From assembly GCA_015655485.1 (NCBI GenBank), contig JAATEZ010000006.1, positions 1-8,117 on the forward strand: a stretch of 8,117 nt of DNA, given 5' to 3'. Source of the stretch: Lactobacillales bacterium (GTDB lineage Bacteria > Bacillota > Bacilli > Lactobacillales > Vagococcaceae). Below the pieces are notes generated by a model, which worked only from the letters and a program-made list of their open reading frames with translations, made no database searches and was not told the origin of the DNA. The position numbers were made by a program, and so were the translations under genes. Shown here piece after piece: positions 1 to 6,599 of the stretch (the first letter of the stretch is position 1; each line of letters starts with the position of its first letter).

Positions 1-20
1 AATTTAAATTGAAATGCCAT
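1..20 (-). CDS. pdhC: Pyruvate dehydrogenase E2 (dihydrolipoamide acetyltransferase), first codons only
   Basis: Only the first six codons and part of a seventh are visible, reading ATG GCA TTT CAA TTT AAA (MAFQFK). This matches the usual MAxxFKLPDIGEG opening of the N-terminal lipoyl domain of PDH E2. A purine-rich ribosome binding site (AGAAGGGAAG, positions 31-40) lies 10 bases before the ATG. The gene starts 36 bases after the pdhB stop, in the position expected for pdhC in a pdhABCD operon. The product would form the E2 core, carrying acetyl groups on lipoyl-lysine and transferring them to CoA. The identification depends more on the operon position than on the few residues seen. Confidence 0.85.
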
Positions 21-56
21 AATCGTTTTTCTTCCCTTCTCTAATTCTTTCAGTCG

Positions 57-1034
57 CTAAAATGCGTGAATTTCTTTTACTTTAGCTTCAATATCACTTG
101 CGTTTGGCAACCAAATATTTTCAGCTTGTCCAAATGGGAAAACAGTATCCGGAGCAGATACACGTCCGATTGGAGCTTCTAAAGAAAGAACCGCTCGTTC
201 AGAAATTTCAGCAATGACCTGAGCGCTGACTCCAGCCTGTCTTTGCGCTTCCTGGACCACGACCACTCGCCCAGTTTTTTTAACAGAAGCAATGATCGTA
301 TCCACATCAATTGGTGCGATCGTGCGCAGATCAATGATTTCTACAGAAATATTTTCTTTAGCTAAATTATCAGCTGCTTTGATCGCCTCACGAACCATTG
401 CGCCATAGGTTATCACTGAAACATCGGTCCCTTCTCGAGCTACTGCAGCTTTATCCAGAGGAACTTCATAAGCTTCATCTGGAACTTCCTCACGAAAAGA
501 ACGATAAAGTTTCATATGTTCTAAAAAGACAACAGGATCATTGCTGCGGATCGAAGCTATCAATAGTCCTTTTGCATCATAGGGATTGCTGGGGATCACC
601 ACTCTAAGTCCTGGAGATTGAGCTATCAAGCCTTCCAAATTATCCGAATGGAGTTCAGGCGTGTGCACGCCGCCGCCAAATGGAGCACGAATCGTGATCG
701 GCAATTGACGGGTCCCGCCCATACGATAACGAGTCCGGGCCATTTGACCAACGATTTCATCCATCGTTTCAAAAACAAAACCAAAGAATTGAATCTCAGC
801 TACCGGACGATATCCTTCAAGAGCCAAACCAAAAGCCAGACCGCCGATCCCGGATTCTGCTAAAGGAGTATCAAAAACCTGATCTTCGCCGAATTTAGCC
901 TGCAAACCTTCAGTAGCACGGAAAACTCCACCATTTTTACCAACATCTTCTCCAAAAACCAACACATTTTTATCTTTGTCTAATTCCAGAGCCAAGGCAT
1001 CTGTGATCGCTTGAATCATCGTTTTTTGTGCAAT
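57..1034 (-). CDS. pdhB: Pyruvate dehydrogenase E1 component, beta subunit
   Basis: This cytoplasmic subunit pairs with PdhA to form the thiamine-diphosphate-dependent E1, which decarboxylates pyruvate and acetylates the E2 lipoyl group. The 325-residue protein has the expected family length. It shows the TPP-binding segment FDTPLAESGIGGLAFGLALEG (residues 54-74), with E60 as the likely glutamate that activates the cofactor. APFGGGVHTPELHSDNLEG (117-135) carries the conserved active-site histidine region, and the C-terminal transketolase domain follows from about residue 200. The start chosen is ATT at 1034-1032, giving MAQKTMIQAITDAL, the usual family N-terminus. It lies 10 bases after AGGAG and one base after the pdhA stop. 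The ATG at 1058 (MKERSQNK) has no ribosome binding site and lies upstream of this one. The ATG at 1019 is 25 bases from it and would drop conserved residues. The function is very secure; the start is an inference. Confidence 0.96.
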   Translation of the reverse strand: MAQKTMIQAITDALALELDKDKNVLVFGEDVGKNGGVFRATEGLQAKFGEDQVFDTPLAESGIGGLAFGLALEGYRPVAEIQFFGFVFETMDEIVGQMARTRYRMGGTRQLPITIRAPFGGGVHTPELHSDNLEGLIAQSPGLRVVIPSNPYDAKGLLIASIRSNDPVVFLEHMKLYRSFREEVPDEAYEVPLDKAAVAREGTDVSVITYGAMVREAIKAADNLAKENISVEIIDLRTIAPIDVDTIIASVKKTGRVVVVQEAQRQAGVSAQVIAEISERAVLSLEAPIGRVSAPDTVFPFGQAENIWLPNASDIEAKVKEIHAF

Positions 1035-1035
1035 C

Positions 1036-2148
1036 TTATTTTGACTCCTTTCCTTCATAATAAGCCACTTGTTCACGAATATTTTGCGGTTGAACTTCAT
1101 ACATATTTTTCAAGAAATCTGATACTTTTTGCTTAGGAACTGCATCAGCTTCTTTAATCGCCGCTTTGATTTCTTCTTTTGCCGCTTCAATGACTGCTTC
1201 TTCTTTTTCTTCAGACCATAATCCCTTTTCAGTCAGGTAATTGCGGAAACGAGTCAACGGATCTTTTTTGTGCCATTCATCTTCAGTTTCTTTCGTACGA
1301 TAACGCGTCGGATCATCTCCGGACAGAGTATGCGGTCCATATCGGAAAGTCAGCGTTTCAATCAATACAGGTCCATTGCCGTTAGCCGCATAATCTCTGG
1401 CAGCTTTTGTCGCTGCATATACTGCCAATGGATCCATACCATCGACTTGGATCCCTGGGATCCCAGCTGCCACACTCTTTTGTGCCAGCGTTGGAGCAGC
1501 CGTTTGCAAAGCCCGCGGTGTCGAGATAGCAAACCCATTATTTTGAATAAAGAAAACCGCATTTGCATGATAGGCACCGGCAAAATTGATTCCTTCATAA
1601 AAATCACCCTGAGATGAACCGCCATCACCCGTATAAGTGAAAACTACATTTTTTTTTCCGCGTTTTTTCAAACCCAGAGCCACTCCGGCAGATTGAACAT
1701 ACTGAGCACCAATAATGATCTGCGGAGGCATAGCCTTTAAGTCTTCCGGGTATAAGTTGCCGGCCACATGCCCTCTCGACCAAAGAAAAGCTTCCTTAAG
1801 AGGCAGGCCATGCTGAATCAGCTGCGGAACATCCCGATATCCCGGGAATAAATAGTCTTCTTTTTCCATCGCAAACTGACTGGCTAACTGACTGGCTTCC
1901 TGACCAGCTGTCGGCGCATAAAATCCCAGTCTTCCTTGTCTATTCAATGCAGTAGCGCGCTGATCTAAAATACGAGCCCAAACCATCTTGCTCATCAACT
2001 CTACCAGCTCATCATCACTTAAATCCGGAATCAGATCCGTATTGACCACTTTTCCGCTTTCATCTAAAATTTGCAACGTAGGAAAATCTGCACTTACATC
2101 TTTTAGCAGGGCATCAAAATCAAGTGGGTTTATTTTTTTCTTGACCAT
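1036..2148 (-). CDS. pdhA: Pyruvate dehydrogenase E1 component, alpha subunit
   Basis: This is the alpha subunit of the pyruvate dehydrogenase E1 heterotetramer, the first gene of the pdh operon, and it acts in the cytoplasm. The 370-residue product is full length. It has the classic TPP/Mg motif, starting GDGGSSQGDFYEGINFAG at residue 174 and ending in the asparagine pair at 203-204. RYGPHTLSGDDPTRYRTKE (269-287) corresponds to the active-site loop that is regulated by phosphorylation in mitochondrial E1 alpha. QGRLGFYAPTAGQEASQ (71-87) is also typical. ATG at 2148 is preceded by AGAGAGG about 12 bases upstream, a slightly long spacing. The SD for pdhB lies inside the last codons of pdhA, which suggests coupled translation. 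A candidate promoter and a palindrome lie upstream. Confidence 0.97.
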   Translation of the reverse strand: MVKKKINPLDFDALLKDVSADFPTLQILDESGKVVNTDLIPDLSDDELVELMSKMVWARILDQRATALNRQGRLGFYAPTAGQEASQLASQFAMEKEDYLFPGYRDVPQLIQHGLPLKEAFLWSRGHVAGNLYPEDLKAMPPQIIIGAQYVQSAGVALGLKKRGKKNVVFTYTGDGGSSQGDFYEGINFAGAYHANAVFFIQNNGFAISTPRALQTAAPTLAQKSVAAGIPGIQVDGMDPLAVYAATKAARDYAANGNGPVLIETLTFRYGPHTLSGDDPTRYRTKETEDEWHKKDPLTRFRNYLTEKGLWSEEKEEAVIEAAKEEIKAAIKEADAVPKQKVSDFLKNMYEVQPQNIREQVAYYEGKESK

Positions 2149-2181
2149 TTATGACTCAATCCTCTCTTCTCTTACTTATTT

Positions 2182-2199
2182 TTTCTGTTAAAACAGAAA
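2182..2199. promoter_or_regulatory. 18-bp palindrome in the pdhA leader, candidate operator
   Basis: The sequence is TTTCTGTT-AA-AACAGAAA, two perfect 8-base arms around a 2-base centre. It lies 34 bases before the pdhA ATG and downstream of the candidate promoter, where a bound repressor could block transcription. It does not match the Rex consensus (TTGTGAA-N4-TTCACAA) or a catabolite-responsive cre box that I recognise. It could also act as a weak RNA hairpin. No regulator can be named from the sequence. Confidence 0.35.
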
Positions 2200-2236
2200 C
2201 AAAAACTGTATTACTTATATTTCATTACCTTATAAA

Positions 2237-2264
2237 ATTATCATGCTTAGGACAGATATGCAAA
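2237..2264 (-). promoter_or_regulatory. Candidate pdhA promoter
   Basis: On the minus strand, a TTTGCA -35-like box (2259-2264) and a GATAAT -10-like box (2237-2242) are separated by 16 bases. The predicted transcript would start near 2230, giving a leader of about 80 bases that contains the palindrome at 2182-2199. Both boxes are imperfect and the region is AT-rich, so chance matches are likely. Confidence 0.35.
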
Positions 2265-2785
2265 CAAAAAGCACTAAATTATTTTGAACTTTTCTTTAAA
2301 GCTGTTTAAGTCAATGCTAACAATAATGAAAGTGAATTCTTTCACTAACCGTCTCTCTGATCCCCCTTTGCGTTCCAGACATTTTTCCCTTTTGAAATAC
2401 TAATGCGAAAAGATTCAAAGACTGTTATAGTCATTTCTTTTGAAAATTTCTGATTTCAAAAAAATCTGTTGATTTTCAGGAGAGAAATATAAATCTTTAT
2501 ATCATCATCTGATGCTTCATGCTGCTCTGGATCCTAAACAGATCGGACAATTGATCTTTTTTATTTTTTTTTGCACAACTGCTGAAACTTATTCTATAAA
2601 ACTCAATTCAAGTATTTTAAACAAAATAATCGACCGTATTTTTTGTCCGCCAATTTTAAAGATGTCTTTTACTCTTTTTTAGCTTAAAGCGGCTTATTTC
2701 AAACTCAAATCATCTTTTTTTCTCATTAAAATAGGTTGCGATTTCTATAACGAAACCGTAAAAACAGGAAAGGAGAGAATCATTT

Positions 2786-3645
2786 ATGCCAGATTTACAG
2801 AGCCCCATAAAAATAAAAAACTCAGAACTAAAAAACCGCAGTGTCATGCCGCCTATGTGCATGTTTTCAGTAAATAAAAAAGATGGTTTTGTGACGGACT
2901 GGCATGGACAGCATTATGTTAGCCGGACTGTTGGCGGAACGGGATTGATCATTATTGAATCCACTGGTATCACACCAGATGGAAGAATAACCGATCGGAA
3001 CTTGGGTTTGTGGCAATTCGTCAAGCAGCCAGAAGAGCTGTAGCAGCCGGTGTTGATTCGACTGAGATCCATGGCGCTCATGGATTTTTGATCCATCAAT
3101 TTCACTCAGCTTTCACGAATAAGCGGACTGATCAGCATGGTCAAGATCTGACTTTGTTTGGAACAGAAGTAGTAAAAGCCTTGAAAACTGAAATTCCTGC
3201 AGATATACCGCTTATCATGCGGATTTCAGCAGTCCAGTATGTGAAAAACGGTTATAAGCTGCCGGAAAGTTTTAAAACCGCAGAGACTTATCACAAAGCT
3301 GGAATCGATATTTTCCATATCAGTTCAGGCGGAGAAGGTCCGATCGAAAAAAATGGGTCTAAGCCTGAAAACGATGAAGCCTGTCCAGTCCCTTTCACTG
3401 CTGCTTTTAAAAATCATTTCCCAAAGACACCGGTCATTGCCGTTGGATTGCTTAGTGACTTCCATGTCGCTAATGCCGTGATTGCCAACCAAACAGCTGA
3501 TTTAGTGACCGTTGGCCGAGGGATGCTGTAAAATCCTAATTGGTCCTTAGAATCAGGAATCCAAATCGGCGGATCGAATCAAATCATACCCGAATCTTAT
3601 CGCTCCGCTTTCCAAGAAAAGAATTATAAATCAGGTAAAAAATGA
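2786..3645 (+). pseudogene. Broken NADH:flavin oxidoreductase (Old Yellow Enzyme, YqjM/NamA type)
   Basis: A good ribosome binding site (AAAGGAGAG) and ATG open a reading frame typical of FMN-dependent ene-reductases. It carries LKNRSVMPPMCMFS (residues 15-28), including the YqjM-type cysteine, then GLIIIESTGITPDGRITDRNLGLW (53-76). The frame breaks at about 3013. Downstream homology resumes in another frame with RQAARRAVAAGVD and EIHGAHGFLIHQF, which holds the two substrate-binding histidines. Compared with YqjM, about 70 residues are missing at the junction, including the segment with the FMN-contacting GIQLAHAGRK. The net loss is 3n+1 bases. A further short gap follows NKRTDQHG, where the usual GGSLENR is degraded. 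A TAA at 3529 then interrupts GRGML-stop-NPNW, and the frame would otherwise continue to the TGA at 3643. Intact enzymes of this type are about 340 residues. The separate pieces (85 and 173 codons) could not form the full barrel, so activity is very unlikely. Confidence 0.92.
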
Positions 3646-3685
3646 GTCAGGAGCAAAAAACTCTTAAAAGTTTTTTGCTCCTGAC
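3637..3685 (-). terminator. Intrinsic terminator for the pepP-efp-yqhY-nusB direction
   Basis: A perfect 17-bp inverted repeat (3646-3662 and 3669-3685, 6-base loop) has arms opening GTCAGGAGC. On the minus strand it is followed after three bases by six T residues (3637-3642). It lies 128 bases past the nusB stop. Its outer edge touches the TGA of the oxidoreductase pseudogene, so it may have stopped convergent transcription on both sides. The plus strand has no T-run after the stem, so the minus direction is better supported. Confidence 0.75.
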
Positions 3686-3710
3686 CCTTCAAATCAACAC
3701 ACAGCAAAAC

Positions 3711-3742
3711 AAAAATCAAAACTTTCGGGACCTTAGCCGAAG
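3711..3742 (-). terminator. Weak second terminator candidate after nusB
   Basis: On the minus strand, CTTCGG and CCGAAAG (3722-3742) can form a short stem of about six pairs, followed by a T-rich stretch (TTTTGATTTTTG). It lies about 70 bases after nusB. It is much weaker than the 17-bp hairpin beyond it and may be chance. Confidence 0.3.
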
Positions 3743-3813
3743 ATAAAAAATATTATTTTCCCATTCGCTTCAAATTCTCGATCCTGTATGACTTTTTGTC
3801 TCAATTTTTCTGA

Positions 3814-4260
3814 CTATTCTTTTTCCAAATCTTTGAGCGCGTTGGAAAGGACTCCGTTCACAAACTTCCTTGAAGCGTCATCACTATATTTCTTCGTCAA
3901 CTCCAGAGCTTCATTTAAGGCTACTTTGCCAGGAACATCTGACACGTAATTCATCTCAAACAGCGCGATCCGCAAAATAATCAAATCGATTTTAGCTAAC
4001 CTTTGAACAGACCAATTTTTTAAATAGTTTTGGATCAGTTGATCAAGCTCCTGCTTTTTAACAACGACCCCTTCAACCAAAAAATCTAAGTATTCCGGAA
4101 CAAATTCCTCTTCATCGGCACTGATCCAATCTTCATGATCAAATTCCAAGGCTTGGACAATAGCGTCCTTTTTGTTCAAATCAACATTAAAATCTAATGG
4201 AAATAAAGCTTGCAGAGCTTTCTCGCGAATCTCCCGTCGTGTCAAGCCCTCTTTATTCAT
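3814..4260 (-). CDS. nusB: Transcription antitermination factor NusB
   Basis: NusB is a small helical RNA-binding protein. It joins NusE (ribosomal protein S10) at boxA of rRNA leaders to prevent premature termination. The 148-residue product carries the family's N-terminal LTRREIREKALQALF (6-20), the central AKIDLIILRIALFEM (89-103), and the C-terminal VALNEALELTKKYSDDASRKFVNGVLSNAL (113-142). I chose ATG at 4260 because GGAAG lies 9 bases upstream. Upstream in-frame ATGs at 4281 and 4269 lack good spacing. The start overlaps the end of the Asp23-family gene by 8 bases (ATGAATAA), so the two are probably translationally coupled. In many relatives folD and xseA follow nusB. Here it is the last gene of the cluster. 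Confidence 0.95.
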   Translation of the reverse strand: MNKEGLTRREIREKALQALFPLDFNVDLNKKDAIVQALEFDHEDWISADEEEFVPEYLDFLVEGVVVKKQELDQLIQNYLKNWSVQRLAKIDLIILRIALFEMNYVSDVPGKVALNEALELTKKYSDDASRKFVNGVLSNALKDLEKE

Positions 4261-4681
4261 CAGTTTCATCTTCCAAATCAAATAATTCTTCCATATTTGG
4301 TTCAGTCAGTTTTTCTGGAATGATGCCGACTACATGGATATTTACTTCAGCCAGCTGAATGTCAGTCATGAATCTCACCTGGTCTTTCACCTTTTCCTGC
4401 ATGGCAAAAGCCACTTTTGGTACAGATACACCATAATTAAAATAGCAATAAAGGTCCACCTTTAAACCACTTTCTTCGATTTTCAAAAAGACTCCCTTGC
4501 CATGGGCAGATCTGCCTAATAGTTCAGTCACACTCGAGGTCAAGTTGCCCCGCATGCCGTAAACCCCTTCGATTTTAGATGCCGCGATCCCAATAATCAC
4601 TTCAATTACTTCTGGAGCGATCACAATTTCTCCAAATTCACCTTTGCCTTGGTCTAAAACCAAGTTTGTTTCCTCAGCCAT
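4253..4681 (-). CDS. yqhY: Asp23/Gls24 family protein (YqhY type)
   Basis: This is a member of the Asp23/Gls24 (DUF322) family of small soluble proteins. Some family members are linked to cell-envelope stress, and B. subtilis YqhY is linked to acetyl-CoA carboxylase and fatty-acid synthesis. The molecular role here is not known. The 142-residue product has the family core GEIVIAPEVIEVIIGIAASKIEGVYGM (about 18-44), a GKGVFLKIEE strand, the VDLYCYFNYGVSVPKVA segment, and VNIHVVGI near the end. The C-terminus is acidic. ATG at 4681 has an excellent AAAGGAGG 8 bases upstream, preferred over an in-frame ATG at 4702. It sits between efp and nusB, 21 bases after efp. Confidence 0.92.
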   Translation of the reverse strand: MAEETNLVLDQGKGEFGEIVIAPEVIEVIIGIAASKIEGVYGMRGNLTSSVTELLGRSAHGKGVFLKIEESGLKVDLYCYFNYGVSVPKVAFAMQEKVKDQVRFMTDIQLAEVNIHVVGIIPEKLTEPNMEELFDLEDETDE

Positions 4682-4702
4682 TGTTTTGACCTCCTTTATC
4701 AA

Positions 4703-5260
4703 TTATGCTCGAGACACATAAGAACCATCAGATGTATTTACGATCAGCATGTCGCCCTGGTTCACAAAAAACGGGACATTGACCATCAGACCGGTTTCCA
4801 TAGTTGCCGGTTTAGATCCGCCGGAAGAAGTATCTCCACGAATGCCCGGCTCAGTTGCCGCTACTTCTAAAGTCACCGTATTAGGCAGATCGATCCCTAA
4901 GGTTTCATTGCCAAACATGATAATATTACATTCACTATTTTCCTTCAGATATTTCAATTCTTCTTTTATCTGATCCGTTGGCAGTTCGATTTGTTCATAG
5001 TTGCTGGTGTCCATAAAAATGTGACTTCCGCCGCTTTCATAAAGATACTGCATTTTACGATTATCGATTTGAGCCTTGGCAACTTTCTCGCCTGCCCGAA
5101 AAGTCTTTTCCTGAACAGCTCCAGTTCGCATGTTTTTTAACTTGGAACGAACAAAAGCAGCTCCTTTCCCAGGTTTTACATGCTGAAATTCAACGACTCG
5201 CCAAATGGAGCCATCAAACTCGATCGTTAAACCTGTTTTAAAATCATTTACAGAAATCAT
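4703..5260 (-). CDS. efp: Translation elongation factor P
   Basis: EF-P binds between the ribosomal P and E sites and helps peptide bond formation at polyproline stretches. The 185-residue product is full length with three beta-barrel domains: a KOW-like domain at 1-64, an OB domain from about 65, and a C-terminal OB domain ending GSYVSRA. The loop HVKPGKGAAFVRSK (27-40) places K32 at the tip that contacts the P-site tRNA. The same PGKG context in B. subtilis EF-P carries a 5-aminopentanol modification on K32; whether that applies here is inference. The ATG follows GGGAGG at 6-base spacing. The gene follows pepP by 76 bases with no clear terminator between, so cotranscription is plausible. 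Confidence 0.97.
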   Translation of the reverse strand: MISVNDFKTGLTIEFDGSIWRVVEFQHVKPGKGAAFVRSKLKNMRTGAVQEKTFRAGEKVAKAQIDNRKMQYLYESGGSHIFMDTSNYEQIELPTDQIKEELKYLKENSECNIIMFGNETLGIDLPNTVTLEVAATEPGIRGDTSSGGSKPATMETGLMVNVPFFVNQGDMLIVNTSDGSYVSRA

Positions 5261-5336
5261 CTTTTTCCTCCCATTACAACAATCTTGTTCCTAGTTTATC
5301 ATTATTTTAACAGACTGGCTACATTAAGTATGCTGA

Positions 5337-6401
5337 CTATAAAATAATCAATTCTTTGGGTGAAAGTGTCAACACTTGATTTGCATCCGCGGTAATCAAT
5401 AAGTCATCTTCGATCCGGACGCCGCCGATTCCCGGTAAATAAATACCCGGCTCATCGGTGATGACATTCCCGTTTACAAAAGTTTGTTCAGCCCGATAGG
5501 AAACGTTAGGGCCTTCATGGATCTCCAGGCCTATTCCATGACCTGTGGAATGGCCAAAAGCTTCTCCATAACCAAAGCCTGCGATATAGTCGCGTGCCGC
5601 AGCATCCAGTTGAATACCGCTCATCCCGGCCTTGGCAGCCTCTATTACTTTTAGCTGCGCCGCTAAGACTATTTCGTAAATTTCCTTAAGTTTTTCATCC
5701 GGCCGTCCGACTGCGATCGTTCTCGTCATATCAGAAACATAACCGCGGTAATAGCAGCCAAAATCCATAGTGACAAGATCACCCGGTTCAATTTTTTTTG
5801 AACTGGCAACACCATGAGGCATAGCGGAACGCTTCCCGCTGGCAACGATCGTTTCAAAAGAAACTCCCGTTGCGCCCATGGATCTCATATGAAAATCCAA
5901 TTGATTGGCAACCTCAATTTCAGTGATTCCTGGCCTAATGATCGTTAAAATAAAGGAAAAGGCCGAGTCAGCTATGGCACAAGCTTTTTTAATCGTTTCA
6001 ATCTCATTTTCTTCTTTTACTTCACGTAATTTTTCGATCCTTCCAGAAATCGGGACCAGCTCGCAAGAGAGCAGCTCTTCTAAATCACTATATGTAGAAA
6101 AAGAAACATAGTCTTCTTCAAAACCCAAACTAGCCACTTCATCTTGTAGAACTATTTTTTTCACTTCATCAAAAATAGGCCCCTGATTCGTTAGGATCTC
6201 GTATCCGGCACACTGCTTTAAAGCTTGTTCGGTATAGCGGAAATCTGTCACAAAATAAGCCTTATTCATGGTAATGACTGCTAGTCCGGCCGTTCCGGTA
6301 AAACCGGTTAAATAACGCAGATTGTAAGAACTGGTAACTAAAAAGCCATCTATAAAATCTGTCTTCATTTTCTCTCGCAATTTTTCTACACGGTGCATCA
6401 T
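5337..6401 (-). CDS. pepP: Xaa-Pro aminopeptidase, M24 family
   Basis: This is a cytoplasmic metallopeptidase that removes an N-terminal residue preceding proline, probably in peptide turnover. The 354-residue product has a creatinase-type N-terminal domain (about 1-125) and a pita-bread catalytic domain. The five expected metal ligands are visible: D213 (MDFGCYY), D224 (VSDMTRT), H288 (STGHGIGLEIHEGP), E317 (TDEPGIYLPG) and E331 (GVRIEDDLL). HGVASSKKIEPGD (196-208) contains the usual additional active-site histidine. There are two consecutive ATG codons, and the first was taken, with AGAAGG about 11 bases upstream. Placement directly before efp is common in Firmicutes. It could be named as another M24 peptidase such as PepQ, but the length and the efp linkage favour the aminopeptidase. 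Confidence 0.93.
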   Translation of the reverse strand: MMHRVEKLREKMKTDFIDGFLVTSSYNLRYLTGFTGTAGLAVITMNKAYFVTDFRYTEQALKQCAGYEILTNQGPIFDEVKKIVLQDEVASLGFEEDYVSFSTYSDLEELLSCELVPISGRIEKLREVKEENEIETIKKACAIADSAFSFILTIIRPGITEIEVANQLDFHMRSMGATGVSFETIVASGKRSAMPHGVASSKKIEPGDLVTMDFGCYYRGYVSDMTRTIAVGRPDEKLKEIYEIVLAAQLKVIEAAKAGMSGIQLDAAARDYIAGFGYGEAFGHSTGHGIGLEIHEGPNVSYRAEQTFVNGNVITDEPGIYLPGIGGVRIEDDLLITADANQVLTLSPKELIIL

Positions 6402-6445
6402 TTTTAGGATAACCTTCTTTCCAAAAGAAATTATATTCCACAGCT

Positions 6446-6474
6446 ATTATAGCAAATAATGCTTTGGAATCATA
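6446..6474 (-). promoter_or_regulatory. Candidate promoter for pepP-efp-yqhY-nusB
   Basis: A consensus TATAAT (6446-6451) on the minus strand is preceded by TGC, making an extended -10 (TGCTATAAT). A poor -35 (TATGAT, 6469-6474) lies 17 bases upstream. A second TATAAT occurs at 6430-6435 and may be an alternative. The site is 45 bases before the pepP ATG and downstream of the yebC terminator, where a new promoter would be needed. Confidence 0.6.
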
Positions 6475-6534
6475 GAAGTCTCTATGGAGAATGGCTGCTG
6501 ATAAGAAATAAGCTGGCTGCTGCTGGATTTTCTC

Positions 6535-6578
6535 AAAAAAACTGCTGCCCAATCAACAGAATCTGTTGATTGGGCAGC
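6535..6578 (-). terminator. Intrinsic terminator of yebC
   Basis: A perfect 16-bp inverted repeat (6544-6559 and 6563-6578) with a 3-base loop has arms GCTGCCCAATCAACAG and its complement. On the minus strand it is followed two bases later by seven T residues (6535-6541). It begins 21 bases after the yebC stop. It is a very strong, typical Rho-independent terminator separating yebC from pepP. Confidence 0.93.
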
Positions 6579-6599
6579 AAAAAATATTTTACATCAAAA

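Larger units (their letters stand above)
2149..2785. other. Long AT-rich divergent intergenic region
   Basis: These 637 bases separate pdhA (leftward) from the broken oxidoreductase gene (rightward). No intact gene is convincing. The region holds a candidate pdhA promoter (2237-2264), an 18-bp palindrome (2182-2199), and an 8-bp inverted repeat with arms at 2438-2445 and 2454-2461. A weak AGATC/GATCT stem at 2540-2557 is followed by a long T-run. A plus-strand TTGCAC-18-TATAAA element at 2571-2600 could drive the oxidoreductase gene. A 56-codon plus-strand ORF at 2512-2682 opens MLHAALDPKQIGQLI, then turns into low-complexity sequence. It lacks a well-placed ribosome binding site and may be a relic. 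Confidence 0.6.

Noticed and set aside
1036..1100. A longer PdhB starting at the first upstream in-frame start (347 residues)
   Set aside because: The extra residues overlap pdhA, have no ribosome binding site and are not part of the conserved family N-terminus.
6262..6552. A 96-codon minus-strand ORF upstream of pepP
   Set aside because: It overlaps the pepP start, the candidate promoter and the yebC terminator, and shows no recognisable protein motif. It is a frame shadow.
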